Of a DNA stretch of 64,000 nucleotides, positions 44,741-54,644 are shown in pieces; within the stretch, counting starts at the first letter, position 1, and every line of letters begins with the position of its first letter. Source of the DNA: Leptobrachium leishanense (Eukaryota > Chordata > Amphibia > Anura > Megophryidae); the NCBI GenBank assembly GCA_009667805.1, contig CM019069.1, positions 98,367,204-98,431,203 of the forward strand, read 5' to 3'. Below the pieces are notes generated by a model, which ran no database searches, had not been told where the DNA came from, and worked only from the letters and a program-made list of their open reading frames with translations. Made by a program: the position numbers and the translations under genes.

Positions 44741-44799
44741 CACTAAATTGGTTACTCACAGAGCACCGAAATGACGCCAACTTTTTGGTGTTCTGTAGT

Positions 44800-45245
44800 T
44801 CCCTGCACTTAGGAGAATAAAATTTCCCCACCCTGCAGTGAATTCACCATTCACCGCAGGGTCCCCAAAGTGCATGGAGTCAGCCGCTGAATGCTGCCAC
44901 CGCAAACCCGTGGCCTGCTGTTTTCAAAAGAACTACTGAACGAAAATGTCTGGAATTTACATATAAGATCCTGTGATTGATAATAAAAAGTTCTGTTACA
45001 GAAAAAAGAAAAACTGCTATTAAAAAACAAGGGGGGGGAATTTTGCCCAAAAAAATCTGAAAAATGGCTAAAAGGTACTAAAAAAATCAATAAGTAAAGA
45101 CTTTTTACTGCAGATTAAAATAATAAATGATTTATTAGATATTGCATAAAAACGGGAATATTTTTAACATTGAAACCTATGGGGTTCGCCTGAATAAACC
45201 TGCTGATTGAAACCACCGAACATCAGGGCATTTCACTGCCATTTC
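44800..45245. repeat. Diverged GGTTATTC-type MITE fragment
   Basis: ccgcagggtccccaaagtgc, gaactactgaacgaaaatgt, ttactgcagat, ttattagatattgca, tggggttcgcctgaataaac and catcagggcatttcactgcc parallel the other copies. Confidence 0.65.
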
Positions 45246-45423
45246 TCTGAGTCTCAGTACCACATGATTGGCTGAACCACGTGAATCGCATGCGCGCAGC
45301 TGCCCGCCCTTTCGTTAACACAGACTCTATTCTGGACTGAACACCCACCGGGAAGGGAATCAAAGCTACAGTGCATCCTCTGGCAGTGGCACCCCACTGC
45401 TGACAAGATGACTCCACAGCATA

Positions 45424-45800
45424 ATTGCTGTGTGCTCATATACACTCGGTTTGCTGGGAGTTTTACTGCAGTGGATTCTGATGCACTCATACACACCGCA
45501 CATTGCATTGCTGTGAGTTTTATTGCAGTGGATTCTGATGCACTCATACACACCGCATTGCTGGGAGTTTTATTGCAGTGGATTCTGTGATACACACTGC
45601 ATATTACTGTGAGTTTTATTGCCCTGGAGCTCTGGGATACGCTCATACACACTGCACATTACTGTGAGTTTTATTGCTGTGCAGTTCTGATATGCTCATA
45701 CACAGTGCCCATTTCTGTGGGTTTTATTGCTGTGCAGCTCTGTGATACGCTCATATGCAGTGCACATTTCTGTGGATTTTATTGTTCAACCAATTAGAGC
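45424..45800 (+). repeat. About seven tandem 50-65-bp units (gtgagttttattgc)
   Basis: Units contain ctgtgagttttattgc, a ggattctgatgc or gctctgatac segment, and gctcatacacac(t/c)gcaca. A single diverged unit of the same family is at 56180-56262. Confidence 0.85.
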
Positions 45801-46099
45801 GGCTGTGATCCCGTTTACTTGACATGCGTGGCTGTTCTTTGTAAAAATGCTTGAATTTAAACATTTCATAATTTTCTTTATCTCAATAGATACTTTTGAA
45901 ATGGTATACAAAATATACAAGTAGGCACTTGGTATCCACTTTTAATATAAAGAGAGGAAAAGGTGGAGCTTAAAGAGGAAGGGTGGGGATTAACCAGGAA
46001 GAGGTGTGCCCTTGACAGGAAGGGGTGTGTCAAATGTAAATTAGGGGGTGCACGAGTTTAGTCAGGCCTAGGGCAGCACAAAACCTAAATACACCACTG

Positions 46100-46544
46100 C
46101 CGCAGTCGGTGCCCTTCCTGGACTCCCGGGAGGTCATTTCTGTACCTACCTCCCCAGCAGAAGAGCTGGCCACGGGGCAGAGCGCCGCTGGCCTCTGCCC
46201 ATCTCCACAACTCTTTGGCCCGGAGTCCTCACGCAGCCACTGCGTTCTTCAACGACTGACCTGGGCACCCGGGGTGCGTGCATTTAGCACCCGCTTTCCC
46301 CGGGTGAGAGATCTCCCCGGAGGGGACACAGGCGGCACTCCGCCCCAGCCACCCGATCCCTCTTCCAGACGGGGTAATCCCAATGACGTGGGGGCCCAAC
46401 CAACTTGGCACGGCCGCAAGGCCAAATGGAGAAGCCTGGTGGCCCGGCCTCCCCAGACAGACTATGGGCCTGGGAGCACCGACTTCCCCGGTATGACCCG
46501 GTGGGGGTCAGACCAGGTGCGTCGAACTGTGGGAAGGGGAGGAG
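46100..46544 (+). CDS. Element A ORF2, 3' part after hAT insertion
   Basis: Reads on from the duplicated CCGCAGTC. It has a seventh AEELATGQSAAGLCPSP motif (about 46159) and then a basic, Gly/Pro-rich end (WHGRKAKWRSLVARPP, VRRTVGRGG). The frame runs into the 3' LTR, so the native stop may lie in or near it. The frame resumes across the hAT, showing that the ORF was intact before that hit. Confidence 0.6.
46531..46544 (+). other. Element A polypurine tract
   Basis: gggaaggggaggag directly before the 3' LTR. Confidence 0.85.
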
Positions 46545-47604
46545 TGTCACGGAATGGCCCAGCACCCTCAGCCAGGGGCGGTTCATAGTGGCAGTTATAC
46601 CCATAGTCCCTTAGGTGCTGTGGGACCCACGGAGTTTTGAGTATTTTATTTAGATGTGGATTTGTGTGTTGTGAAATGTAATTCCCTTTGTCTGCCTTGT
46701 CCGCCGCCATTTTCCTGGTGCCTCGCGGATCCGGTCAGAATGATCGGATCGGAAAATGGCCGATTCGGACCATCCGGTCGAATCGTAAAATGGGCGATTC
46801 GGACCATCCGGTCCGAATCGGCAACTCCCCGATTCGTAACTACCAATACGGATCGGGGCCCGGGTGCCTCCTGCCAGCGAGGGCCAATGGGACTTGTGTG
46901 GGCGGGCAGGGATTCCCATTGTTCTCATATTTGTGTAAAGTTTATAAGTATATGTGTTGTGTAAAAATAAAGGCAGATTTTCTAGTGCATCCAGCCTCGC
47001 CTGATGACTATCATTTTCGGCCGTATTTGCTGAGGATCCCGCGCGGTCTCAGAGTACGGTTCCGAACCGAACCACCTTAAGATCCGAACCGAATACTCTG
47101 CGCCTGCATCCCGCATCAGGGCAGAGGTGCATGGGTCGGGCATCGACCGTCAGAATAATCGACCGAGGTGAGATCCGATCCGAAGGCGCGGACTGCGGAC
47201 CGCGCTTCGGTATATTGAGGGATCAGTGATAAGATCCGAATATTCACCCGATCCCGTAAGATCCGAAGACTCATCCGTAAGATCCGAAAAGTCCTCCGCG
47301 CAAAGATCCGAATATTCCTCCGCGGGAGATCCGATCCCCGTAACCGCACGGCCGCTCCACAGACGTCCCCACGCCCACAAGGTCAGTGAACCAGCTGCTC
47401 GAGACGCTGAGTACCGTGGTGCTCAGTGGTCGGGCTGGTTCTACGCAGGGGTCCCCTCCACCGCCCGCTAACCCTTCCCCAGGGTCACTCCAGGCCACAC
47501 GAGACGCCGAGTGCCGCGTCACTCGGTAGTCGGGCCAGCGGTAAGCGCCGGGGGCACGCAGATAAGAGCACACCCGCAGGCGGACAACATCTCATTCCGT
47601 CATA
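46545..47604 (+). repeat. Element A 3' LTR
   Basis: 1060 bp, equal in length to the 5' LTR; followed by GACAG. Differences seen by eye include gtggatcc/gcggatcc, ggttgaatc/ggtcgaatc, atgtgtg/atttgtg, gaccgcgg/gactgcgg, acaccca/acgccca, ccgcacg/ccacacg. Confidence 0.93.
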
Positions 47605-47870
47605 GACAGGTTTTTCTTTTTGGAAAATAGTGATTGAAGAGTTTTAAAGCTCTGTTGTGTGGGGGTGGGAGGGCTGGATTTTAACACTCTCCACCAGCAG
47701 TCAGCTGATAAGATAAAGGAGCTAAGCAAGCTATGGTGTATTTGGGTTTCTTTTCCAGCTTGCTGTAATTTGTAGGGTGTATAGGGAGGGAGGGTAGATT
47801 TAGAGAGAAGGGAGATGGTGGAAAGAAGCAGCAAGAGGGGGAAGAGAGGGAAAAACATTTCTAGAGAAAG
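47605..47870 (-). pseudogene. LINE N-terminal coding piece upstream of 2A
   Basis: Minus frame 47858-47605 encodes MFFPLFPLLLLLSTISLL, a hydrophobic start, and ends SFKTLQSLFSKKKNLS, which continues in frame at 41290 with KFLFILLLPLAND. The N-terminus could be a signal-like peptide, or the open frame may begin further 5'. Confidence 0.6.
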
Positions 47871-48270
47871 GTGGATTGACTTTGCTCACTTGACCTGAGT
47901 GTGAGAGGGAGTGGGTATGGACAAAAGACTGGATCTCCGGATCTAAGTGTGGGAGTGAGTTTGGGGAAAGGGACCAGGCAAAAGGGAGGGAATGACAGTT
48001 CCCAACCAAAGAGGGTGTGGCAGGGAGGGTGGGGTGGTGGCACAGATTTCCAGTTTCAAGTAAGGATAAAACACAGGCATACAGCTCCTTCAACCAGTGG
48101 CAGTATCCTACTGTTTGTGTTATAGTTCTGCTCCTGTTGTAAACTGAATAAAAACAAACTGGTTGTGTCTGACATAACCCTAGAACTAAATCATACCAAG
48201 TAAAGCAGTGACGTGTCTTCTCCAATCCGCTCCGAAGCTGAGGTTATATACGTTTAACTCAGTCTGACTC
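47871..48270 (-). other. Probable LINE 5' region
   Basis: Lies between the LINE coding start and the hAT right end. Minus frame is open at 48225-47800 without recognisable motif. The exact LINE 5' end and any promoter could not be defined. Confidence 0.4.
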
Positions 48271-48499
48271 TAAACAGCTGTACACAGGACGATTAATCGA
48301 TAATGGAAATAGTTGACAATTAATTTAAAAATTGATTAGTTGTTTCAGCCCTACTGTGAAACCATAAAATATGTTTAAAATCTTCTAAACGTGCTTGTGC
48401 CCAAAATCATTCTAGGTGGAAAAAATACTTATTTTCTGTTGGTGTAATTGCTGTGAGCTCCTCTGGTTCTGCTACATTTGAGGCTTCTCCTTTGTCATA

Positions 48500-49207
48500 C
48501 TTCGGCACCTTTTAATTCACTGAACCTGCACTGAATTCGGCAGTCACACCGTAGGGTCCCCAAAGTGAGCTGAATTGATCCGCCGATCAAGCCGCGGAAA
48601 AACCACTGAACGAATCGAGAAACCGACATCCTAGAAAAGCAGAGCAGCTGCTGGACAGGGGGTTACCCTCCCCCCCCCCCAAAAAAAAACCCCACACCTT
48701 TTAAAAGGCGTCTTTGGAAAAAAAACAAGCGCATCAAAATGCCTGGAAATAATACACGCATATAAGGTCCTGCGAATAACAATATAAAGGTCTGTTACAG
48801 AACTTAATAAATGCCATGTTAAAAATAAGAATTTAGCCAAAAAATCCCTGAAAAATGCCTAAAAAAAACCTCAAAAAAACCTTTTGCTTCAAAGGAAAAG
48901 AATAAATGGTTGAATAAATATTTAAGAAAAACAGATTTTTTTTTTTACATCGACACCTATAATTAAACCTGTCGAATGAAACCACCGAAAATCAGGGCAT
49001 TTTGACAACTTTTCGGTGCTTTTCAATGTTGCCTGAACCATCACTTCTCTATGGGGATGTCACTGCCACCAAAGGTCTCCGTATTTCACTTGCTATTTGG
49101 TGAATCACCAGCTTTCTGAATAGCCACGAAATTGCATCGTACGGTGAGAATCACCATTCTGTGCAGTTTGGTGGCCAATTCAATGATCTCTGAATAAACC
49201 CGTTAGA
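48500..49207. repeat. GGTTATTC-type MITE, diverged copy
   Basis: cactgaattcggcag...gtagggtccccaaagtg, accaccgaaaatcagggcat, acttctctatggggatg. The right end tgatctctgaataaacccg compares with tctctttgaataaccctg at 8554-8571. Confidence 0.65.
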
Positions 49208-49301
49208 GAACAATAGACCTCCTGCTTCCTTATCTGAACATTCCCTCCTCATTAACTGTTAGATACTTAAGATTAGATAAACCACAGAAGTAAAGAAAAA
49301 C

Positions 49302-49560
49302 TAGGGCTGGTAATGATTTTAAAATTTTCATACTCAATTAATCAAATTTTTTGAATCTTTTTTTTTTTTTTTTTTAACGCAGATACAGATCCAAATACTT
49401 TTAGCTGATCTGCTTGGGTATGCGCCCTGGATCTTGGGGCCTGGCCCTTGGATCTTGGGGCCTGGCCCTTGGATCTTGGGGCCTGGCCCTTGGATTTTGG
49501 CCCTGGGTCTTTGGCCCTGGCCTTTGGGTCTTGGGCCTGGGCCCTTGGGTAAAATGTACA
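49302..49560 (+). repeat. hAT-like left end with 20-bp minisatellite
   Basis: TAGGGCTGGTAATGATTTTA resembles the TAGGGCTG hAT ends above. It leads through a T-run to an array (49424-49552) of ccttggatcttggggcctgg units, about six with later variants. No right end found. Confidence 0.6.
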
Positions 49561-50055
49561 CACCAAAACCACCTTATTTTCACAAAGCGCATGTCATATA
49601 GGAAAAACGTTTCTATTGAATAAAATAAATCTAAATTACTGCCAATTTAATAGGAATAGTGTAAAAAAAAATTGGAAAAAAGTAACCCCTAATCATATAT
49701 ATTATAGTGACACAGGGAGCGCTATGTATAGAGTTGGGATACATTGATACCAGACGCAGACATATACATACATACAGTCAGGTCCAGAAATATTGGGACA
49801 TCGACACATTTCTAACATCTTTGGCTTTATACACCACCACAATGGAGTTGGACTGAAACAAAAACAATGTGCTTTAACTGCAGACTGTCAGCTTTAATTT
49901 GAGGGTATGTACATCCAACTCAGGTGAACGGTGTAGGACTTACAGCAGTTTGCAGATGTGCCTCCCACTTGTTAAGGGACCAAAGGTAATGGGACAGAAT
50001 AATAATCATAAATCAAACTTTCCCTTCTTAATACTCGGTTGCAAATCCTTTGCAG

Positions 50056-50610
50056 TCAATCACAGCCTGAAGTCTGGAACGCATAGACATCACCAGACGC
50101 TGGTTTTCCCTTCAGTTTTGTCTTCAGCAAGTGAAATGCATGCTCAATGGGATTCAGGTCAGGTGATTGACTTGGCCATTGCATAACATTCCACTTCTGT
50201 CCCTTCAAAAACTCTTTGGTTGCTTTTGCAGTATGCTTTGGGTCATTGTCCATCTGCACTGTGAAGCGCCGTCCAAAGAGTTCTGCAGCATTTGGCTGAA
50301 TATGAGCAGATAATATTGCCCGAAACACTTCAGAATTCATCCTGCTGCTTTTGTCAGCAGTCACATCATCAAAAGATACAAGAGAACCAGTTCCATTGGC
50401 AGCCATACATGCCCACGCCATGACACTACCACCACCATGCTTCACTGATGAGGCGGTATGCTTAGGATCATGAGCAGTTCCTTTCCTTCTCCATACTCTT
50501 CTCTTCCCATCACTCTGGTAGCATTTCTTCAGCCTAATGATGACTTGCTTCACTGATAGTGACAGCTCTTTGGATCTCATCTTGAGAGTTGACAGCAACA
50601 GATTCCAAAT
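50056..50610 (-). pseudogene. Tc1 transposase remnant, internally deleted
   Basis: Minus strand: KELSLSVKQVIIRLKKCYQS at the start, abrupt join to KRRVWRRKGTAHDPKHTASS, then VKHGGGSVMAWACMAANGTG, FTVQMDNDPKHTAKATKEFL (second Asp) and WPSQSPDLNPIEHAF (Glu). Most of the DNA-binding region and the first Asp are missing. Confidence 0.9.
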
Positions 50611-50632
50611 GCAAATAGCACACTTGAAATGA

Positions 50633-51206
50633 ATAGCAAAAAGCGGTATCAATAAACAAAAATAGAACAATAATACACGTAGGGTGATACCCCTGGCAGG
50701 TAGAGCACAAAATTAGTATAATATTAACTACTCACAGGTAGCTATTACTGGGAAGACACATAGCAGGTTCTTGAATTTCTCCGGGCTGGAATGGTAGCCT
50801 TAAGGAAAAAAGAATAATAGTGTAGGCAGCCAGGCAACCATAAAACCAAAGTTTTAATTGCGCTTACAAAAAGTTAAAACAAATGAAGCATTTCATCACC
50901 AGATCCTGATGAAGTCCATAGGACGAAACGCGTCGAGCAGCACCTATAGACGTTGGGTCATGGGATCTGGTGATGAAATGCTTCATTTGTTTTAACTTTT
51001 TGTAAGCGCAATTAAAACTTTGGTTTTATGGTTGCCTGGCTGTCTACACTATTATCCTTTTTTCCTTAAGGCTACCATTCCAGCCCGGAGAAATTCAAGA
51101 ACCTGCTATGTGTCTTCCCAGTAATAGCTACCTGTGAGTAGTTAATATTATACTAATTTTGTGCTCTACCTGCCAGGGGTATCGCCCTACGTGTATTATT
51201 GTTCTA
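50633..51206. mobile_element. Foldback element with ~250-bp inverted arms
   Basis: Arms about 50662-50898 and 50960-51203 are nearly perfect inverted copies (start tagaacaataatacacg). The loop (about 50899-50959) contains cctgatgaagtccataggac then gaaacgcgtcgagc. Direct repeat CACTTGAAATGAA (about 50620-50632, 51206-51219) suggests a 13-bp target duplication, long for a DNA transposon and more like retroposition. The left side has 29 extra bases (tagcaaaaagcggtatcaat...) outside the arm. It interrupts the Tc1 element. Confidence 0.8.
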
Positions 51207-51600
51207 CACTTGAAATGAACTCTGGGCCTTTTATCTGCACATTGTAATTGGGGTAATGAGGGAATATCACACACCTGGCCATGGAACAGCTGAGAAGCCA
51301 ATTGTTCCATTACCTTTGGTCCCTTAACAAGTGGGAGGCACATCTGAAAACTGCTGTAAGTCCTACACCGTTCACCTGAGTTGGATGTACATATCCTCAA
51401 ATTAAAGCTGGCAGTCTGCAGTTAAAGCACATTGTGTTTGTTTCATTCCAACTTGTGGTGGTGTATAGAGCCAAAGATGTTAGAATTGTGTTGATGTCCC
51501 AATATTTCTGGACCTGACTGTATATTTTAACACGCAGACTATATATACATTCATATAGATATAATTATATATTCCACACAGACCTCAGACCAGATATACA

Positions 51601-52370
51601 GACACACTTGGGGGGGCATGTGGACAGCCTCAACTAAATGCTCCCCCCCCATCCCTCCAGAAGAAATGTGGAACTTGACAGAGCAGTGAGTGAAAAAAGG
51701 GGGTACTTCTCACATCCTGACCAGTGTGTAATATATATATATATATATTATGTAACAGGGCATCATGTAGAGAGCAAGGAAAGGTCCTGTCCGGGGTTTA
51801 TGTGTCACCCAGATTTCTCTTACACCTTCCGGAACCTCTAAGCACCTGGTTTTGCACTTTGCCTCAGTGGCAATTTAGTGCAGGTGAGGCAAACAGACAT
51901 CGCTCTGGAGTCTGGGGAGCAGACGGTCTCTATCTGCTGGAGCACAAGGTTGGTCATGCTAGTTTGCTGAAGCCTGACAAACACTAGGTTTGCAAAGGTT
52001 GTTAGTCAGGGCTATTGTATGTTTAGTTAGTGCCGGGACACGGCTAGGAATTTTCTTTGTTTTTGAACTGTTTATTTTGAGCAATATACAGTGTGGTGTA
52101 TAACCTGTGGGTTGCTGCAATAAATGTACCCCCGTTTGAAGAAAAGTCACTGGTCTGGTCTCTGAACCTTTCAAGAGTGCTCACCCCAGAGAGCAATTGC
52201 ACCTGCTACCTGTTTCCCAGCTCACAATATATATATATATATTTTACACACTGGTCAGGATGTGAGAAGTACCCCCTTTTCTTCACTCACTGCTCTGTCA
52301 AGTTTCACATTTCTTCTTCAGGGATGGGGGGGACATTTAGTTGAGGCTGTCCACATGCCCCCCCAATGTG
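51601..52370. repeat. Large inverted repeat, ~145-bp arms, ~470-bp loop
   Basis: 51604-51748 (ggggggcatgtggacagcct ... aatatatatat) is the inverted copy of 52218-52365. The loop holds ordinary sequence with a gaggcaaacagacatcgctc segment. No terminal duplication resolved. Confidence 0.75.
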
Positions 52371-52384
52371 TTTGTAATATAATA

Positions 52385-52640
52385 TATACCTTACCTGCCC
52401 TTACCTTCCCCAATACATTTGCAGAGGGTACAAAAAATACCCCACTGCCTGAGAACCCGCATAGCCCACATGCCACCCCCTCTACCTGGATGTATATATG
52501 TATGATTACGATTAGATACCTACAGCCAGGTAGAGGGAGGGGGTGACATGTGGACTGTGTGGGGTCTCAGGCAGTGGGGGGGGGGGTTTGTACCCTCTGC
52601 AAATGTATTGGGGAAGGTAAGGGCAGGCAAGATATTTACA
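52385..52640. repeat. Inverted repeat, ~105-bp arms
   Basis: 52390-52497 (ccttacctgcccttaccttc ... ctctacctgg) pairs with 52529-52632 (ccaggtagaggg ... aggtaagggcagg). It directly follows the previous inverted repeat; G-run lengths differ. Confidence 0.8.
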
Positions 52641-53260
52641 TTATGGAGGGGAGTCCCGTTGGCACCTGACCCCAGGTGCTTCTGTGGGGTGGCTCTCCTC
52701 TCCCCTGTTTTCCCCGGTCCGCTGGTCAAGACGGAGGGAAGAGTGAGGAGCAGCGCCGGTAGGAGGGATTTACAGCACACAGCGCAGGCACCGTGTGCTG
52801 CAGGTCCTGCCCCTCCCCTCAGCGCGCCGCTCCGCCGAGGGGAAAGTTGGATTTTTCCAACTCCCTTCGCTCAGCGCCACATCGTGACGCGGCCTGAGCG
52901 AGGGAGGTGGAAAAATCTGGATAGACTGGGTGCGTCTCTACGTGCGGCGTCGCTTACAGGCGCCGCGCGTCGCTTACAGGCGCTTAGTGTATCTCAGGCT
53001 TTGGAACCAATTGTATAAAACTTAGGAACAGTATATATCAGCACTAAGCACCTTACACCACAAAACTCAGATTGGAGATAACATATTACAGTATTGTAGA
53101 TCTACACAAGACTACGATATATATAACGTGCAGCGCCAGAGGGTACCACACACCTGTATAGATGTAATATGAGATACTGATATATATTTGCAACAAATGA
53201 CAGATGTTCCCTTTATTTAAAAGACTCAACTAGGGCTTACTTTGGTGTCTCTTTCCTGTT
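52641..53260. other. G/C-rich then A/T-rich; no gene recognised
   Basis: 52690-52980 is G/C-rich with an inverted ctccgccgagggg / cgctcagcgcc-type region and a short direct repeat gcgtcgcttacaggcgc (52947-52983). The open frame there is not recognisable. Confidence 0.35.
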
Positions 53261-53264
53261 TAGA

Positions 53265-53375
53265 GAATCAGAGTATAGCAGTACGTAGTGATACCTTTTT
53301 TATTGGACTCGCGTTACACTCTCAAAAGTTTGTCTTTTAAATGTAATTCTCTTCTACAGCTCTGGCAGCTATACT
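53265..53375. repeat. SINE-like or MITE repeat (gtatagcagtacgtagtgat), copy 1
   Basis: agtatagcagtacgtagtga then taccttttttattgga...attctcttctacagctctgg...agctatact. A second copy is at 54464-54590. Partial internal inverted symmetry. Confidence 0.6.
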
Positions 53376-53852
53376 TAGCAAAATCATAGAATTGAACAAT
53401 AAAGAGCCAAGCCGAAGGATTGGGGGGGGGGATGGGTGTCATAAATACTAATAGTGGAATAGTATGGTCAAGAAGGGTAAACAGAGAGACAGGTCATAGG
53501 CCCATAAAAAAGCATTACACTCTTGAATGCTTGTCTTTTAAATGTATCATTAGTCCATATAAAGAAGGTGTCCGAGCGAATTGTTTTAACACACTCTGGC
53601 GTTATTGGCATCTGGACAGTTTATCCAATCTACACTGTTTAGAGAATTACGTTAGCAGTATTTCAACATTTGTTAAAACACAATTATTGACTGGAGATAA
53701 TTCACTGTTGTGTAACTGAAGCAAAAGTGCTCAGTGAATAACCCCCTATATGTGTTAACCTCTTATTGTTTTTGTTTTTTTCTGTGGTTAGAACCATTCA
53801 CACAAAGTACTATTTAGAAGAATAAAATAAGATCTATTTTTCTTGAGGTGAA

Positions 53853-54036
53853 ATGCAGCCAGGATACTACCAACCTATTCCAGGTTCCCATGTGGTTCCC
53901 TCAGCTCCTCCTTCATATGAAGAGGCATTATACGGTAATCAGCCATACCCACCACCTTTGCTACAGCCAGGGATTGACCCTAAGTTTATGAACAGTGTTC
54001 CGTATGTTACTCAGCCAATTCCTGTGCAGCCACCTG
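53853..54036 (+). CDS. litaf: LITAF-family protein, first coding exon
   Basis: ATG at 53853, 61 codons plus one base, then donor G|GTAAGT at 54037. Encodes an N-terminal Pro/Tyr-rich region with PSAPPSYEEAL: a PSAP (TSG101-type) motif overlapping a PPSY (NEDD4-type WW ligand), both hallmarks of LITAF/SIMPLE. LITAF is a monotopic late-endosome/lysosome membrane protein linked to ESCRT sorting. Upstream cttgag|g may be the acceptor of a noncoding 5' exon. A LITAF paralogue or CDIP1-like gene is the alternative. Confidence 0.85.
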
Positions 54037-54077
54037 GTAAGTTTGGCAATTACATGACCTTAAGATATTTTATTTAA

Positions 54078-54287
<210 letters not shown>

Positions 54288-54373
54288 TAAGGATTATTTT
54301 AGTTTACATCTTTCCATATTAAGTGTATATGCTGCAACATACCTTTTTATTTTATGCATCTTGGGGCATAATC

Positions 54374-54640
54374 AGGGGTCAAGTCCTGGGGAAAAAAATG
54401 AGGGAACTCACCCACGAATTCCACAACCCCTATTACCTGAAGAAAACATATATATATCACGAGTATAGCAGTACGTGGTGATACCATTTTTATTGGGTTA
54501 ACATTACATTTAAAAGAGTGTAACTCTCCTCTTCAGGTCTGGAAGCTATACTGATCAGTGAAAGGTATCACTACGTACAGTTATACTTGTGATTTTGGCA
54601 ACTGGACTAACACGTTATATATAATATATATCACATACAT
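54374..54640 (+). repeat. hAT-like end CAGGGGTCAAGTCCTGGGG and SINE-like copy 2
   Basis: CAGGGGTCAAGTCCTGGGGA followed by atgagggaactcaccc is a terminus of hAT-like type. 54464-54590 is the second gtatagcagtacgtggtgat repeat, with its inverted partner gtatcactacgtacagttat at 54566-54585. Confidence 0.5.
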
Positions 54641-54644
54641 ATAT

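Larger units (their letters stand above)
44519..46099. mobile_element. hAT-like element inside element A
   Basis: Perfect 8-bp duplication CCGCAGTC (44511-44518, 46100-46107). Ends CACTGGTGTATTTTGG and, inverted, CAGTGGTGTATTTAGG. Includes gcctagggcggcact / gcctagggcagcac inverted subtermini. No transposase. It carries a LINE 3' fragment, a MITE fragment and a ~55-bp tandem array. Confidence 0.93.
41291..47604 (+). mobile_element. Element A: complete polymerase-less LTR retrotransposon
   Basis: Two 1060-bp LTRs, a 5-bp duplication GACAG (41286-41290, 47605-47609), a primer-binding site and a polypurine tract. The internal region (42351-46544) codes for two proteins without recognisable RT, RNase H, integrase or protease, so it must be mobilised in trans. 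It carries a later hAT insertion (44519-46099). By eye the LTRs differ at only six positions, so insertion is recent. Confidence 0.93.
26290..48200 (-). mobile_element. CR1/L2-like LINE, interrupted by four insertions
   Basis: Minus-strand LINE whose pieces are 47858-47605 (N-terminus), 41290-40972 (2A and endonuclease start), 39950-37930 (endonuclease, RT), 36425-36080 (RT thumb), 26754-26290 (C-terminus, 3' UTR). The reading frame resumes across each insertion. The 3' end is an attt repeat at 26291-26312 in plus orientation. The 5' limit is uncertain, between 47870 and 48270. No clear target duplication, as common for CR1/L2. Confidence 0.8.
25883..48353. mobile_element. Outer hAT-like element hosting the nested stack
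   Basis: Left end TAGGGCTGCAACTAACGA at 25883; right end ...GTTTCAGCCCTA ending at 48353. Inverted, the right end reads TAGGGCTGAAACAACTAA. Flanks are GTGTGAAA (25875-25882) and CTGTGAAA (48354-48361), 7 of 8 identical, as expected for an old 8-bp hAT duplication. Both ends carry the cgattaatcgat motif. The element's own sequence is only about 25883-26290 plus 48200-48353; the other 22 kb are later insertions. No transposase. Confidence 0.65.
49775..51521 (-). mobile_element. Second Tc1-like transposon
   Basis: TA flanks (49773-49774, 51522-51523). Terminal inverted repeats CAGTCAGGTCCAGAAATATT at both ends. A longer subterminal match extends inward (aactgcagactgtcagcttt / complement). It is split by the foldback insertion near 50633-51206. 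Confidence 0.93.
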
